Source: Conidiobolus incongruus B7586
Taxonomy: Eukaryota; Entomophthoromycota; Entomophthoromycetes; Entomophthorales; Conidiobolaceae
Reading direction: 5' to 3'
Assembly: GCA_000697335.1 (NCBI GenBank)
Contig: JNEM01014967.1
Coordinates: 1 to 38,174 of the forward strand
DNA: 38,174 nucleotides
In this document: piece by piece, positions 11,211 to 23,693 of the stretch
How the letters are laid out: each line of letters starts with the position of its first letter
How positions within the stretch are numbered: position 1 is the stretch's first letter
Made by a program: the position numbers and the translations under genes
The notes under the pieces: model-generated
The model's database searches: none
What the model was told of the DNA's origin: nothing
The model's input: only the letters and a program-made list of their open reading frames with translations

Positions 11211-13160
11211 TTCACGATTAAATAGTAAAACCGTATGTTTCTAGCAATAGTGTTGCCTTGATGTATTTTTATATAACATTGAGGACTCTAAATAGTTTTG
11301 CATAATTTAGGTTACATATGAAGATATTCACAATTAATACATATTTTGCTTCTTTGATATTTGTTGCAAATGATTTCCTTATACCAAAGGTATTTTATTA
11401 TCTTGTTAAGGAAGCTTTAGTTAAATTCATGATGAAACCAATTTAACGATGCTTTTGTGCTTTTACTCTTAATGTATATGCTAGTCTTTTTTGCTATCCT
11501 TTGAGTCTCGAAGTTAAGAAACAAAATAATATAATGTAATTGTATATTTAATTTGGTAAATTTCTTGAATATTTGCTTACCAAGTTTTTTAATCTTTTTT
11601 ATTATTATAACTATATTTTTATCTTATAATGTTTTTCATGACAAATCCTTTTCTAAGACCATTCGTTTTACAATTTTTTATGAGCATAACAAAAATAATA
11701 AATTTTTTAACGTTTTTCATATTTAATAAACAATCTAAAAGGTGAACTACTAATTATAAAATTAAATACACCAAGATCAAAGGCTAGAATTACTTTTACA
11801 ATTATATTCCACTTAAGAGCTTGGTTATCAAATTAAATTTTTTAATACCATTAAAATACAAAGATTAAATTCACCATGTGTAATAATAATGTAATGTTGT
11901 TAATATTTAATTTATTGGTAGAAGAAGCTACACTTGATTGATTCTAATTAAATTAGCTCTATATACAAACTTTAATTAATTATATTAACATTAATAAAAT
12001 TCAAATAACTTTATTAAAATTCTTAATTTTAACATAGAATATTTCTTCTGAGTTAAGATAACAAGATTTACCAATTATATGATATTAAAGGTCCAAGTAT
12101 TGAATGAATGTATGTATTAAATCGACGATTCAAAAAAGTTTGAATAGGATATAATTGAATTAGATAAAATGAAATTGAAATCAATATCATAGCTGACACC
12201 TACAATGATAGAATAATATCCAAGTATCTGCGCTGCAATTGACAGTTTATCTAGCTCTTGATTCAATAGTGATAAATATGCTCAGAATTAGTGGAAATTT
12301 TGGGAATGGTTAAAATTACCTATTTAGATTCATAATTTATTTTGGTTTCCTTTTAAATCTTGACAGATTACCACAGTCTGATTATTAATTGGATGAAAAA
12401 CTATGTCTAATTTAAATGAATAAAATGCAGCATAAATTGTGATGTATGATTCAATATTCTAAATAATTAGTAGCTATTATTATCTCAAAGTATAATTCTT
12501 TTTAATTCATCTATATAATAAACTAATATTAAATAATATTACCAATAGAGGCTCATCTACCTAGTTGCATAGATTCACTTTATATATTGCATACTTTGAG
12601 ATTTCTTTCTGAAATTTATAAGTATGCAATTCTAGTTAAATTTATTAAAATAGGTTTAGTATTAGAAAAATATTATAACAAGAATGAAGTTTAGAATAGC
12701 CCGAATCCTGATTCGTTTGTTGATGATAGAACATTTCTGATTGGTATCATATTAAACTGTATTGATCAATTGAAGTCGAAATTCAAAAGTTAAAACAATT
12801 AATCAAATTTATATATCAATCGAATACAATTAAATATTTATATTAAGTAGCAAGTTATATTTCAAAATATTTTAGAGTATGTATCAAAGGAAATATAATG
12901 AAAGCGCTTTCAATTAGTTATTAAATTCACTGCATTAATACCATTAAAGCTTAAGTTCCGTTGAAATTATGATAAAAATAAATTTCTGTATCATCGAGGT
13001 TATTTATCCAAGTTTCATTATTACACTATAATTAATCTAAAAACTTCAATATTTAGGGTCATAAATTACCTCATAAAAAATAATCGAATGATTATTCTTG
13101 TCCAATTGCCATTACTTATCATAAAAGAATACAGATTTGTGGTTTAAATTACTATAATTA
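11211..13160. other. Intergenic, no supported gene
   Basis: The first 350 bases (to about 11560) keep a slightly more mixed composition than the surrounding desert and may belong to the same transcript or element as the stem-loop. The rest is AT-rich. No frame of useful length, tRNA or repeat family was recognised. Confidence 0.5.
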
Positions 13161-13197
13161 TCCCATATTTTACTCTTTAAATTAGAATTATATAAAC
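13161..13197 (+). promoter_or_regulatory. Core promoter of DinB-fold gene 2: TCCCATA motif plus TATA-like box
   Basis: TCCCATA (13161-13167) precedes TATAAAC (13191-13197) by 30 bp, and the TATA-like box lies 67 bp before the start codon. This is the same arrangement as at the paralogue (28 bp, 75 bp), with a shared ACCCTT..AG stretch just after the box. Confidence 0.5.
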
Positions 13198-13257
13198 ACC
13201 CTTCAGTTTTATTTGGAAAATTTCAGTACTTAAAATTGATTCAATAATAAACAAAAA

Positions 13258-13987
13258 ATGTCAGATTTAATACAATTAAATACCCAATGGGATTCTAATG
13301 AAAGTGACAGTAACTTATCTGTAGAGGAAGAAAGCCAAATTCATCTGTATAACACCACTGTAAATTTACTCGAACAAGCGGTCACACTTTTGAATAATAT
13401 AGCCGACGATGAAAAGTATACTAAAATTTCTAATTTTGTACCTGGGAGTACTATCGGAAAACATATTCGTCATACTTTAGAGCATTTTGATGCTTTAATC
13501 ACAGGTTATCACGATCTTGTGTCAGATAATCAGTTAAATAATCAATGGATGGTTCAATATGACAAAAGAATTAGAGAAGTAAAATAATGGTATATATTAA
13601 ATAATTAATCAAACACTTATATTAATTAGGAACTTATTCAAACAAATATTGAAGCTGCCATCGAAAGATTTTCTTGGGTAATTACCAATTTAAAGCCTAT
13701 GATGATCTATTTGAATCATCCTGTACAAGTGCTATCTCGTATTGACCCAGACCTTCCTGAGGAATTGAATACAGGATCAACGTTTGGAAGAGAGCTATGG
13801 TTTTGCGCTCATCATGCTAGTAATTAAAAAAAATTTCTTAAATTATATTTTATTTATATTAATATTTATATATATAGTTCACCATTATGCTTTAATTAAA
13901 GTAATATGTCTTGAACATGGATTAGAAGTTAAAAAAGAATTTGGGGTCGCTCCTACCACTCTACATCGTCAAAAAAGATACAATTAA
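13258..13987 (+). CDS. DinB-fold protein, paralogue 2, three exons, 206 aa
   Basis: Exons 13258-13578, 13630-13819 and 13878-13987; introns of 51 and 58 bp fall after the same codons as in paralogue 1. The protein has the same layout: an acidic Ser/Asn-rich N terminus, FVPGSTIGKHIRHTLEHFDAL, TFGRELWFCAHHAIHHYALIK, and an APTTLHRQ ending that is three residues shorter. The His clusters expected to bind a metal are intact, so both copies look functional. Differences are spread over the protein and silent sites are well diverged, which points to an old tandem duplication rather than a recent one. One unrelated kilobase-scale desert, including the candidate RNA, separates the two genes. Biochemical role unknown. 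Confidence 0.82.
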
Positions 13988-16900
13988 AAATACATTTTTA
14001 ATAATAATAATAATGGATAATAGAATATATTGTATTGATAATCCGAAACATTTTGGAGAAAATCATTTTCTAATTTTATTTAAATAATTTTAACAGCAAT
14101 ATTGTGGATCCAAGGAGATGTCATTCAATTTCAGTTAAATTTAAGTGGATTTTATTTGATATTTTTTAGTATGAAATTAGATTGATTTCAAAAGCACAAT
14201 TAAAAAAAATATAATGTATTGAATTTTTTATATTAGACGAATATTTTGATTTGTTCAATTCATATTAGTTACACATATCAGAAATTATTAAATTTTGAAC
14301 TAATAAATTTTATCTAACATTATAAAACAATTAAACTATTATAAAATAATAGTTCAAAAGAATTTCATTATACAAATATATATTTTGACTGAATTCATTT
14401 TAATTAAATGCATTATGATTTTGAAATTTGAAAAAAATTATAGTTATTGGGAGTAATTTATTAAATTCTACAAAAAAATGACAGCTAATTATATCAATAT
14501 TTCTCATATTCATAAAAAATTGATTAATTTAACTATAAACAGAATTTCAATTTATTGAAGTCATGTGAATAAGTTGACAAATGATATTAATTAATATATT
14601 TGGTCATATTATCAAATTGTTATTATATTCATATGATAATATAACGAATGTACAATATTATTGAACATTAAGATAATATTCATTAGATTGAAAACCAAAA
14701 TTTATGGATTAATGAGGAATGAAGTTGAAAAGGTAAAAATCAAATGGTATTATTAGATTAAATAGTACAAATTGATATTGACAATAATGATAATTTATAA
14801 ATAATGAAACTAAAAATTAGTAATACTAGTATGATAGTAATATATTAACTACAATCTGTTTAACAATATAAAACAAATAATATAAAATTAACAAAAGTTT
14901 CATTAAGTAATTCAAAACAATAGATTATTGATGTATTACACAGTTAATCACCTGTCAATATATTTTACATTTGTATCATATTTAATAAGCAATTATCTTC
15001 ATTTTTTATAAAATCCTCTTTATTTAAAATAAAGCCTTACTAATACAATAATCATATATATTAATTATTTATGCTCACCAATATATGCTGTTTGTTTGAT
15101 AGGTATCATTAAAATAATATTATAATTGGACTTATCAATAAATTATGGCTATTTTTCAAATATACGATCAAGGATAATATTTAAAATTTTATATACATGT
15201 ATATAATTTTGTAATAAAAAGTAATGCATTATGTTGCCACGAATATTTAGTTAATTATAAAACCATTTAATATAACATTTTGATTATAATTTATTTATTA
15301 ATTTATCATAATATTAAAATATATAAAAACGGCTTGTATAATTATCTACCAATATCTAATTATCAAAATATAATTTACAATTACCAAAAATAGATTTACT
15401 TTATTGGGAATTATTGCTAATCTAGCTTTCGATTTCTTCAATATTGAAAATTTTAAATTAAACATTCACTAGTTTGAAAATTAATACAATATTAATATGA
15501 TTTATGTGAATTGAAATGGTAATTACATTTAGAATTATATTATTTTGTATATTTTACATATTTTGTTTTAATATTGTTTAAAATTAATATATTATAATAA
15601 TGAGTTTTAAAGATAAAATTTTAAAAATATGTTAAATATGTATAGTAAGTTAAATATTCAAAAACTTATAAAATGATCTAATATTATAAATTATAATAAC
15701 TCAATTAATAAGTAATAATAATATTTATTTATAAATTAACCATAAAGATAAAAGGTTATTAGCTTATATTTGGATATTATATTTAATAAATAATTTATTA
15801 ATTTTTTAATATTTTTTAATTAATTTGTTAATATTTTTATTTAAAATGAATATAATATCCAGGATTACTAACTATTAGTTATATTTGAATTTAAATATAA
15901 AAATATATAAATGATTGGCCATAGTTTTATATTTTAATATTAATTCAATAAATAAATCATATTATTAAAATTCATTAAAAATAATAATTTAATCCAGTTT
16001 TAATTAAATAATTATAATAAGTATTATTGTATATTAAATAAATTTGAAGCTATATTTTAATTTAAAATATATTAATATAATAATATATTATGAATTGTAT
16101 ATAATATTTAAAATTAATTACTTTAATTTTCTAAATATTTAAATATAATAACTAAAAATTAATTATTACTTGTTATTTAATTATAAATTTTAATAATATA
16201 CATAATAAATAAATCATTAATATATAAAAATAGTCTCAGTTAGCTATTATTATATTTATAGTTCTATTTTTAATATTCAGTTTTGAATATAAAATTTTAG
16301 TATTATTTATAATTATATTTAAATATAATTTGATATTTAATTCTCTATTGATAAATGATAAAAATAAATAAAATATATATTTGAACTTAATAACTATTTA
16401 TTACCATTTTAACCAAAAATATCTAATATTATAATATAAAAGAATAATTAACAAATGATGTTTTATAATAATATTTATATTGAAATATTGAGTGGAAAAT
16501 AGCATTTACCAACCAAAACCAATTTTGATTTAATATTTCAAATATTATATATTAATAAAAGTTGAAAGATAAATTATTTTGAATTATCAAATAATTTCTA
16601 GATCTTTTTAACTATTGTTAATATACTAATTGATAATTTTGTTTTAATTAAGGGTTTGATAATTAATTATATTAATATATAAATCATTTGTATAAGATTT
16701 GGGCTATTTTGTAAAGAATTAAAAATTTAAGAATGTTTGAAATATTGGTCAGGTATTTGTTGATATATATATAGCATAATACCTTAACTTTTGAAACATT
16801 GAAATTTAAGTAATATTTTTATATTCATTATATATTATTGATGATAAAGGAAAAGAAACAACATTGGTAAATTACCATTTGTATCAAAACATTCTAAATG

Positions 16901-19660
16901 AAAAAATTATAAATTCTGTATAAATATCTCTTTTTAATAATTTTAATAGTATGTTTTATTTTATATGAATTGAGTTTTAATATCAAAGTCAGACTTTGGC
17001 TGTTTTCAATAAAGATTAGTTGGTAAGAAAAAGATAATTATTTTTTATTAATAGATTTCACATTTTTCAAGAAATATCTTAAAATTATTTATTTTACATC
17101 AGTATTATGTTAATTATTATGTGTTTAAAGATACTCATTTACTAATGAAGGTTAAATAGAGATCTAGATGTATTCAAATTATCTTATTGATATGTTAAAC
17201 TGAATAGTAATAATTAAAAATTTAATTTTGAACGGAATTAAACGAGAAATCAAGAAATTTTACAGCGGCTGGTACGACCAAGATACCAAGAAAATGTAAA
17301 AGAATTAAAGCTATAGTCAAATTATTAATTAAAATTAATTAATCAAATAAACAATATAGATTGAATTGATCAAAAAGGTTAATTGGATTGGTTTCTGTCA
17401 TTATATAAGTGGATAGTTTTTTAAGAATTAGAAAACGTGAATTAGATGTCAAAATGGATGAAAATATATTCATTTATAGCATATCATTAATCAGGATAAA
17501 ATCACTATAATATTTATTTATAGCTCTATATCGATAGATATCTCATTATATAATGTGACCAATATGAATAGAACGTATCCTTATTATTTGAATGAGTAAA
17601 GCTTTAATTTAGTTAGTCAATTTTAAAATTATGATTATTATCTCAACTGAAAATATATTAATGGATATATTAATCTAATATATAAATACTAACAAGAAAC
17701 TACTAAATATATCCACTTCACTATTACAAACTTGTATATATAAACTATCATGACAAGAGTTGGGTAAATTAAATTTGTTTAAAATCTAAATATATAGTCG
17801 AAATACAATATTTTCAATTTTAAGTTATTTAGAATATTTACAAATAGTCTTAAGTTTCCAATAAGCAATACATAAATATATTAAAACACGATTTTAATAT
17901 TTTTTTGAGTTTATTTTATTATATAATAAATTTATATATATCAAAAAAAAATAAATTTACAATTTTTTTATCATTGTATCAGAATATCATTCAAAAAAAT
18001 TCAAATGTATATTGAATTGGAATTAAGCATTAAATCATTATTATATTATATATATCTATATTAATTAATTTTATTATAACTTAAATACAGTATTGATAAT
18101 ATACTTGTCCTATGTAATGATATATAAGCATTTTATAACTTGATAGTATTAATATTATATAAAATCATATATGAATAAAAAACATATATTTGAATTATTT
18201 TTTTAAATAATATAAGGTTTGAATTATATCAATTCAATAAAAATCAAAAAAAATATTATAATAATATATATACATTAAAAGTTATATATATAAGCAAATT
18301 CCATAATTGACTATCGCTCGATACTTTAAAATTCAAAAAAAAATATGAGCGAAAAATGATTCAATCACATTCATTATAATCTGATAATTCATCATGCACT
18401 ATTATTTTATTCAAATATGAAAAACAATCATTAAAATATATTTAAGCTCTTATTTAGCACTCCAATAATTTAAATATTTATATCTTGCAAATTGTAAATT
18501 TGAATTTAAAATGTTATGTAGAGTACTAATAAGATCTAGAGTGGATACAATATAATAATTAATTAATATTGATCATTATTTATTATATTGTAAATTTTTA
18601 ATATCTTTAAAAACACATAAACATACTCTCTTAATAAATGAAAAAAAATTAAAAAATGAGCACTATGAATTGTAGTACTAAAGATTGAAGATTGAATAGA
18701 ATCAAAGTTGATTGTTTCTATCAAAAAAACTAAATTTTATCTATTAAAATTATTTTTAACCTTACACAATATTATGAATAAAAAGTTGGATAAATGCAGT
18801 TATTTAAATTAAATTTTCAGGATTTTAATTCCGTAATAAAAAGAGAATCATATGATGGTTATTAATTATTGTATTTAGATGCAATGAACAAATCTATCTA
18901 TATTCGGGCGAACAGATATAATTTTTTAATTTGAGAATCTTATTATTAAATTTTCCATTTTGATATTTGAAATTTTAAAGCATTGAATAGTTTGTATTTT
19001 CTCATTGTTTGTTGTCAAAATATATTTAGATTGACACTATCTGTAAATCACTATGTTTTTTTCAGAATTTAATTAGAAATTTTCTCATCAGATACTCTAA
19101 CAGCCAATAATTGCCGCTTCAAAGCCCAATTTTATTTCAAATTTCTTAAACTACAACTCTATCCTTCATTACAAGTTTTTTTAATATGCTTTATTTGTTA
19201 TCCACTATTTTGATTGGATTAAAATTCTGAATTTAACTATTGAGTCTAATTTGAATAAAATTCGAAACTTGAGGAGTAACCGAACCAGCATTCTACTAGC
19301 TGATGCAGCATAAATGTGACCGATGATGCTATAATGAAAAATATATTGTTATACCACATGACATAAATGACAGTGATCTGCGGCGTTCTAGTACTTACAT
19401 CATTCATCAGACGATTTTTAACTAATTCAGATTTTTCAACGAAATATGAAACGAAATTGCCGAATCAATTTTACATAGATTTACAAAATTATTTTAATAT
19501 GCAAAATTCAATTGTAACCCACAAATTATATTAGTTTTTGTGATAACTTGGATATGATATAAATTAAAAGCTTGAATTATCAAATAAACACTTTAAGCGT
19601 TCATAGGGTGGCTAATCTTCATATTAAACACTCTTTTCAATATTTGTAAATCTGAAGCTT
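13988..19660. other. 5.7-kb gene desert
   Basis: No gene is supported. The middle part (about 15500-16450) is among the most AT-rich DNA in the window and is made mostly of A/T runs; an inverted repeat lies at 15771-15861. A short GC-rich patch occurs at about 17250-17300. The last 600 bases before the transporter gene (from about 19060) are less AT-biased and probably contain its promoter. Confidence 0.5.
15771..15861. repeat. Inverted repeat, possible MITE remnant or cruciform
   Basis: TGGATATTATAT (15771-15782) and its exact reverse complement (15850-15861) flank 67 bp of nearly pure A/T. Partial symmetry continues outward for roughly 15 bp on both sides (GTTATTAG / TTACTAAC). It resembles a small inverted-repeat element, but no target duplication or second copy was found, and chance is not excluded at this composition. 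Confidence 0.35.
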
Positions 19661-19667
19661 ATTCTTG

Positions 19668-19674
19668 TATATAA
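19668..19674 (+). promoter_or_regulatory. Possible TATA element of the amino-acid transporter gene
   Basis: TATATAA 52 bp upstream of the start codon. In so AT-rich a background this match is weak; another candidate (TATAAA) lies near 19558. Confidence 0.2.
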
Positions 19675-19719
19675 CCAACTCAATCAACTCTGATCTTAAA
19701 ATAATAAGACATATATTCG

Positions 19720-21009
19720 ATGGGTCTATTCTCAATTGAAAAGGCAGCCGCGTCTGTAACTTCGGTATCACTACCCAAATTAAACCAAGTTTCAAGAGCC
19801 GAGGGAAAATCTGTATGGGCGGCTTATTTCAATTTGTTCTGTCTGTTAGCAGGTACCGGTATGTTGGGTTTACCCGCTGCTTTAAAACAGGGTGGTTGGA
19901 TTGCAACTATATTAATCCCTCTCGCTGCATTTTTTGCCATTTTCTGTGGAAAGTTACAAGTTGAATGTCATTACCCCAGACCTGATGTTCGTTTAGAAAC
20001 ATATGGTGATTTGGGACAAGAAGCATTTGGTAAAGTCGGCAAAATTGTGGTAGAAACATTTTCAGCTCTTGTAATTTTGGGCACTTGCATACTTTATATC
20101 ATTTTCATTGGAACAAATGTTCAATTTCTTGCCGAATACTGGGGCTTTACAATGAATGTAAAATACTGGATGATAATCAGTGGTGCTGTTGTAACTATCC
20201 CCGTTGTTGTTATTAAAACCTTGAAAGAGGCTACTCTTTTAGGATTATTTGGTGCCCTCGCTTCAGTTCTCGTGGTTTTAATAGCTTGTATATTAGCTTT
20301 AATGGATATTCCTAACCTTGCTGAAAAAGAAATTTCCCATAATGTCGTGAATTGGGAAGCATTTCCTATCTCTTTAACTACTTTGGCTTTCGCATATGGT
20401 GCAAATGTCGTATTTCCTCATTTGGAACACAGTATGAAGCATCCCCAGCAATTCAGCAAAACTCTTATCTTGGGAATGTCAACCGTTGCTTTGCTATATA
20501 CCTTTATTGCCGTTGTGGGATATGCTGTTTATGGAAATAATGTTGATTCTCCTATATTAAGGAGTGTTCCTGATAGTAAGGCAAAAATTTCTGCATATAT
20601 TATTATCACTTTACATGTAATCCTCGCATGTCCTCTCTATATGTGTTCATTTGCTTTAGATTTTGAAGCTGGTTTGGGTATTAATGAAGAGAATTTTAGC
20701 TCTTTCATGTCCTTGATTTTGCGAGTAGGTAGCAGAACATTCTTTGGTGTATTAATTACCATTGTTGCTATGTATTTACCTTTTTTCGGAGATTTTATGT
20801 CGCTTGTGGGTGCTATATCTATGAGTGTTTTAATCTTTGTAATTCCAATTGTTTGCCATTTGAAAATGTTTGGATTCAAAGGAAGAAGTATTTTCACTTA
20901 TATTTTAATGCTTTTAAGCTGTGTTTTAGGTATCGTATGTTTCATATTTGGTACGATAGATTCAGTCAAAGCACTTATTCAAGATTTCAGAAGGGAAAAC
21001 CAACTTTAA
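19720..21009 (+). CDS. Vacuolar-type amino-acid transporter (AAAP/AVT family), intronless, 429 aa
   Basis: Polytopic membrane protein of the amino acid/auxin permease family (the group of yeast Avt transporters and animal SLC32/36), which move amino acids with protons, usually across vacuolar or lysosomal membranes. About eleven hydrophobic segments are visible, near residues 33-53, 58-76, 108-134, 148-166, 170-194, 216-234, 248-271, 289-312, 338-355, 357-381 and 391-413. Family landmarks are N-terminal FNLFCLLAGTGMLGLPAALKQGGW (first helix and loop, typical G-x-G-x-L-x-L-P pattern), AFAYGANVVFPHLEHSMKHP (224-243) and GYAVYGN (267-273). The N-terminal tail is only about 30 residues, shorter than in yeast Avt1. 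The single exon has no introns. Substrate and vacuolar location are inferred from the family. Confidence 0.9.
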   Translation: MGLFSIEKAAASVTSVSLPKLNQVSRAEGKSVWAAYFNLFCLLAGTGMLGLPAALKQGGWIATILIPLAAFFAIFCGKLQVECHYPRPDVRLETYGDLGQEAFGKVGKIVVETFSALVILGTCILYIIFIGTNVQFLAEYWGFTMNVKYWMIISGAVVTIPVVVIKTLKEATLLGLFGALASVLVVLIACILALMDIPNLAEKEISHNVVNWEAFPISLTTLAFAYGANVVFPHLEHSMKHPQQFSKTLILGMSTVALLYTFIAVVGYAVYGNNVDSPILRSVPDSKAKISAYIIITLHVILACPLYMCSFALDFEAGLGINEENFSSFMSLILRVGSRTFFGVLITIVAMYLPFFGDFMSLVGAISMSVLIFVIPIVCHLKMFGFKGRSIFTYILMLLSCVLGIVCFIFGTIDSVKALIQDFRRENQL

Positions 21010-22434
21010 AAGTTTGGTTTTCTCAAGATTAAGAAAATATTGTATTTTCTGATCTATTTTATAAATAATATTGATTTTAAAACTTGATTCATTTAATTTA
21101 TCAAATGTTTTAACTATAATATATTACACAACAAGGATGTTCTAAAAACCTTATTTAATTCCGATTGTGAGTATGATGATTTTATTGTTAAGTGAAAAAC
21201 TTTTTTCTCATACAATTAATATAAATATACAGACAAGTTAATAACTATTATGTAATAAAACAGTTAAAACAATAATTTAAAATTAGTCTTCTATTGATAA
21301 ACTTTGATGCAATTTGATTCTATCCCATATATTATTCTTGACGTTTAATATGATGATTAAATCAAGCAGTAATCTCCAGTTAAATTAATTAATTTATTTG
21401 ATTAACAACCATATCCTTTATTACAAATAATATTAATTTATTAATAAAAGCATTTTGATTATTAAAATATAATATCATGAGTCATTATACTATTTATACT
21501 GTAATTACATTTAATAAATGCTATCATTTTATCTTATTTAAAAATCAATTATTTTAACAAACCACATATAAAAATACAAAAAATTTTTATAAAAATTTAA
21601 TTTGTTTAAATAACTTCTTACTTTGCAATACTTGACTAATGAATAAATATAATCAAATTTAAAAATTTAATCGATTAATATCAGTAAATATAACTTGAAA
21701 TTTTATTAATTGAAGCTTAAATTATTATCTAGAAATTTGTAAATTACAAATGAAAAGTACTAGAGTTGAAACTTGGCTATTTGAATAACTTGAAAAATTA
21801 AAATATAAACGAATTTATAGGTATATATATCTACTTGTATTCACAATCCATTTTAATTATATTAAATTTAGAAAACAAAATAAATAAAATGCTTGAAGAA
21901 TTAATAGTAAAAATTTCAGTTAAGAAACTAAAAGCTAAAAGTAGTATTACATAAGCATTTTAGAAAGATTATTAAAGTGTCACAATAGATACTGAATAAA
22001 ATTACAAAGATGAGAACAATTTCCCGACTAGCAATAAGTAATATAAAAACATAGATAAAATTGATGTTGAAGAAATCTGGTATTGAATATTTTTACAATT
22101 TCATTGAAATTTAAAAATAATTTGCTTTAGATTAGAAAAAGCAGCTTTTGATAATAAATTGAATACCTTTGAATCAGAAATCAATGACCTTTTGATGTGG
22201 TTTCTGATGTTTACGTAAATACAAAGTAGCCTACTAGCTTAATTAAACACATAATTATAAGATTAATATTCCTAAATCTTATGGGTATAGCAAAAATATT
22301 TTGAGTTTGAATCATGCTATCTAATCTGTTGACCTTAAATTTGATATTAGTTAGACAGAGTGTGTAAAAATAACTAAGCTCATTAAATAAAACTAGCACA
22401 CAAGTTTTTCAATTCATTTTTGATTAATTTTAAA
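21010..22434. other. Intergenic; possible eroded coding remnant near 21889-22218
   Basis: AT-rich spacer. Between 21889 and 22218 the sequence looks more codon-like: a 21-codon ATG frame (21889-21954), a GT-AG segment of 51 bp (22080-22130) matching host intron size and ending in TTGCTTTAG, and a 28-codon Lys/Glu/Leu-rich frame after it. Joined across that segment the frame meets a stop, and the rest has several stops, so this is at best a dead remnant. A 62-codon minus-strand frame (22399-22211) is rejected. Confidence 0.3.
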
Positions 22435-22467
22435 TATTAGTGTAGAAATTAAGAAATGGCAAATTTT
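22435..22467 (+). repeat. Left terminal inverted repeat of Tc1-like copy 2
   Basis: Starts TATTAGTGTAGAAATTAAG and continues through AATGGCA; it matches the reverse complement of 23694-23727 with only two or three differences over some 33 bp. Confidence 0.85.
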
Positions 22468-23693
22468 TTAATTTCTGACCTTTCAAACATATTATACATT
22501 TTGAAAGATTTTATTTATATAAAATATATAGGAAAATAAATATTTTTAAACTATATATATATATATATTCAATTTTAATTATTTTTTTTATTAAAATATT
22601 TTGATTTTAAAATTTACACTTAAATTTAATTATATTTAAATTAGATAGTGATTATCAAAAGGTTTTTATTTTTATATCTTTAAAACTTAATTATAAACCT
22701 TTTAAAATCATTTAAAACTAATAAACAATTTATAAAGATAATATTTTATCTAAAACTACCATATATCACTAAATTTATAATATTAATGTTAAAAAGGATA
22801 TTATTTAAAATTTATTAATATTTAAAAGATTAATTTCTATTGTTATTTTTTTACTTATAAATAAAGTAAAAAAATATATTAAGAAATATTTTTTTATTTT
22901 TATTAAAGAATTATTAAAGTAGTTTAATATTAATTATATAAGTATATTATATATACTTAAGTTTAAACTTAGTTTAATTAATAAAAATATAAAATAAATA
23001 CCTTATAATATAATAGAAACTTAAAAATTAAAATAGCTATAGTTAAACTAAATTTATTAAGGTATAATTAAAAACAAAAGTTTTTACAATAAATACTTAT
23101 AATTAATAAATCTTAAATTTCTTTATATAATCTTTTATTTAAAAATAAAACAAAATATTAAATTAAGTTAAAATAATCCCTTCTATAAATTCTAATAAAT
23201 ACATACTTTAAATATAAGCAAATGTTAATTATTATAATAGATTATAATAGTATATAGTTTTTTTATTCAATATCTCAAAGAAAATTAATTAATAATAAAT
23301 TATATATTATTTTTTTTAAATAAAATAATTTTTAAATGGTGTTTTTAATATAAATTAAAAACACTTATTATTTTGTATAATAATTATAAAATACATAAAG
23401 TTATAAAAGATTTTTTATATAAAAAAACTAAAGAGAGTTATTACATCTAGTATATCTACTTAATTATAACTTATGTGATTATAATTGTTTTAAACAATTA
23501 AAAAAACAGCTTACAAGAAAAAAAATTCCTGTAAACAAATTAAATTAGTTTGTGAAACATTAAATTTCAGTCTTTAATAAAAAAAATTATTTTTTAAGTA
23601 TTAAAAGCTTATTAAAAGTATAGAAAAGAGTTATTAATAATAAAAAGGGTTATTAATTTTATATTATTTATTAATTTATATATTTTAATTTCA

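Noticed and set aside
11151-11225. Short ORF beginning MESRDPRR across the stem-loop
   Set aside because: Only 24 codons, no similarity recognised, and no exon to join; base pairing explains the composition better.
19260-19400. C/D-type snoRNA upstream of the transporter
   Set aside because: GATGATGC-like words are present, but there is no correct C box, D box and terminal stem combination.
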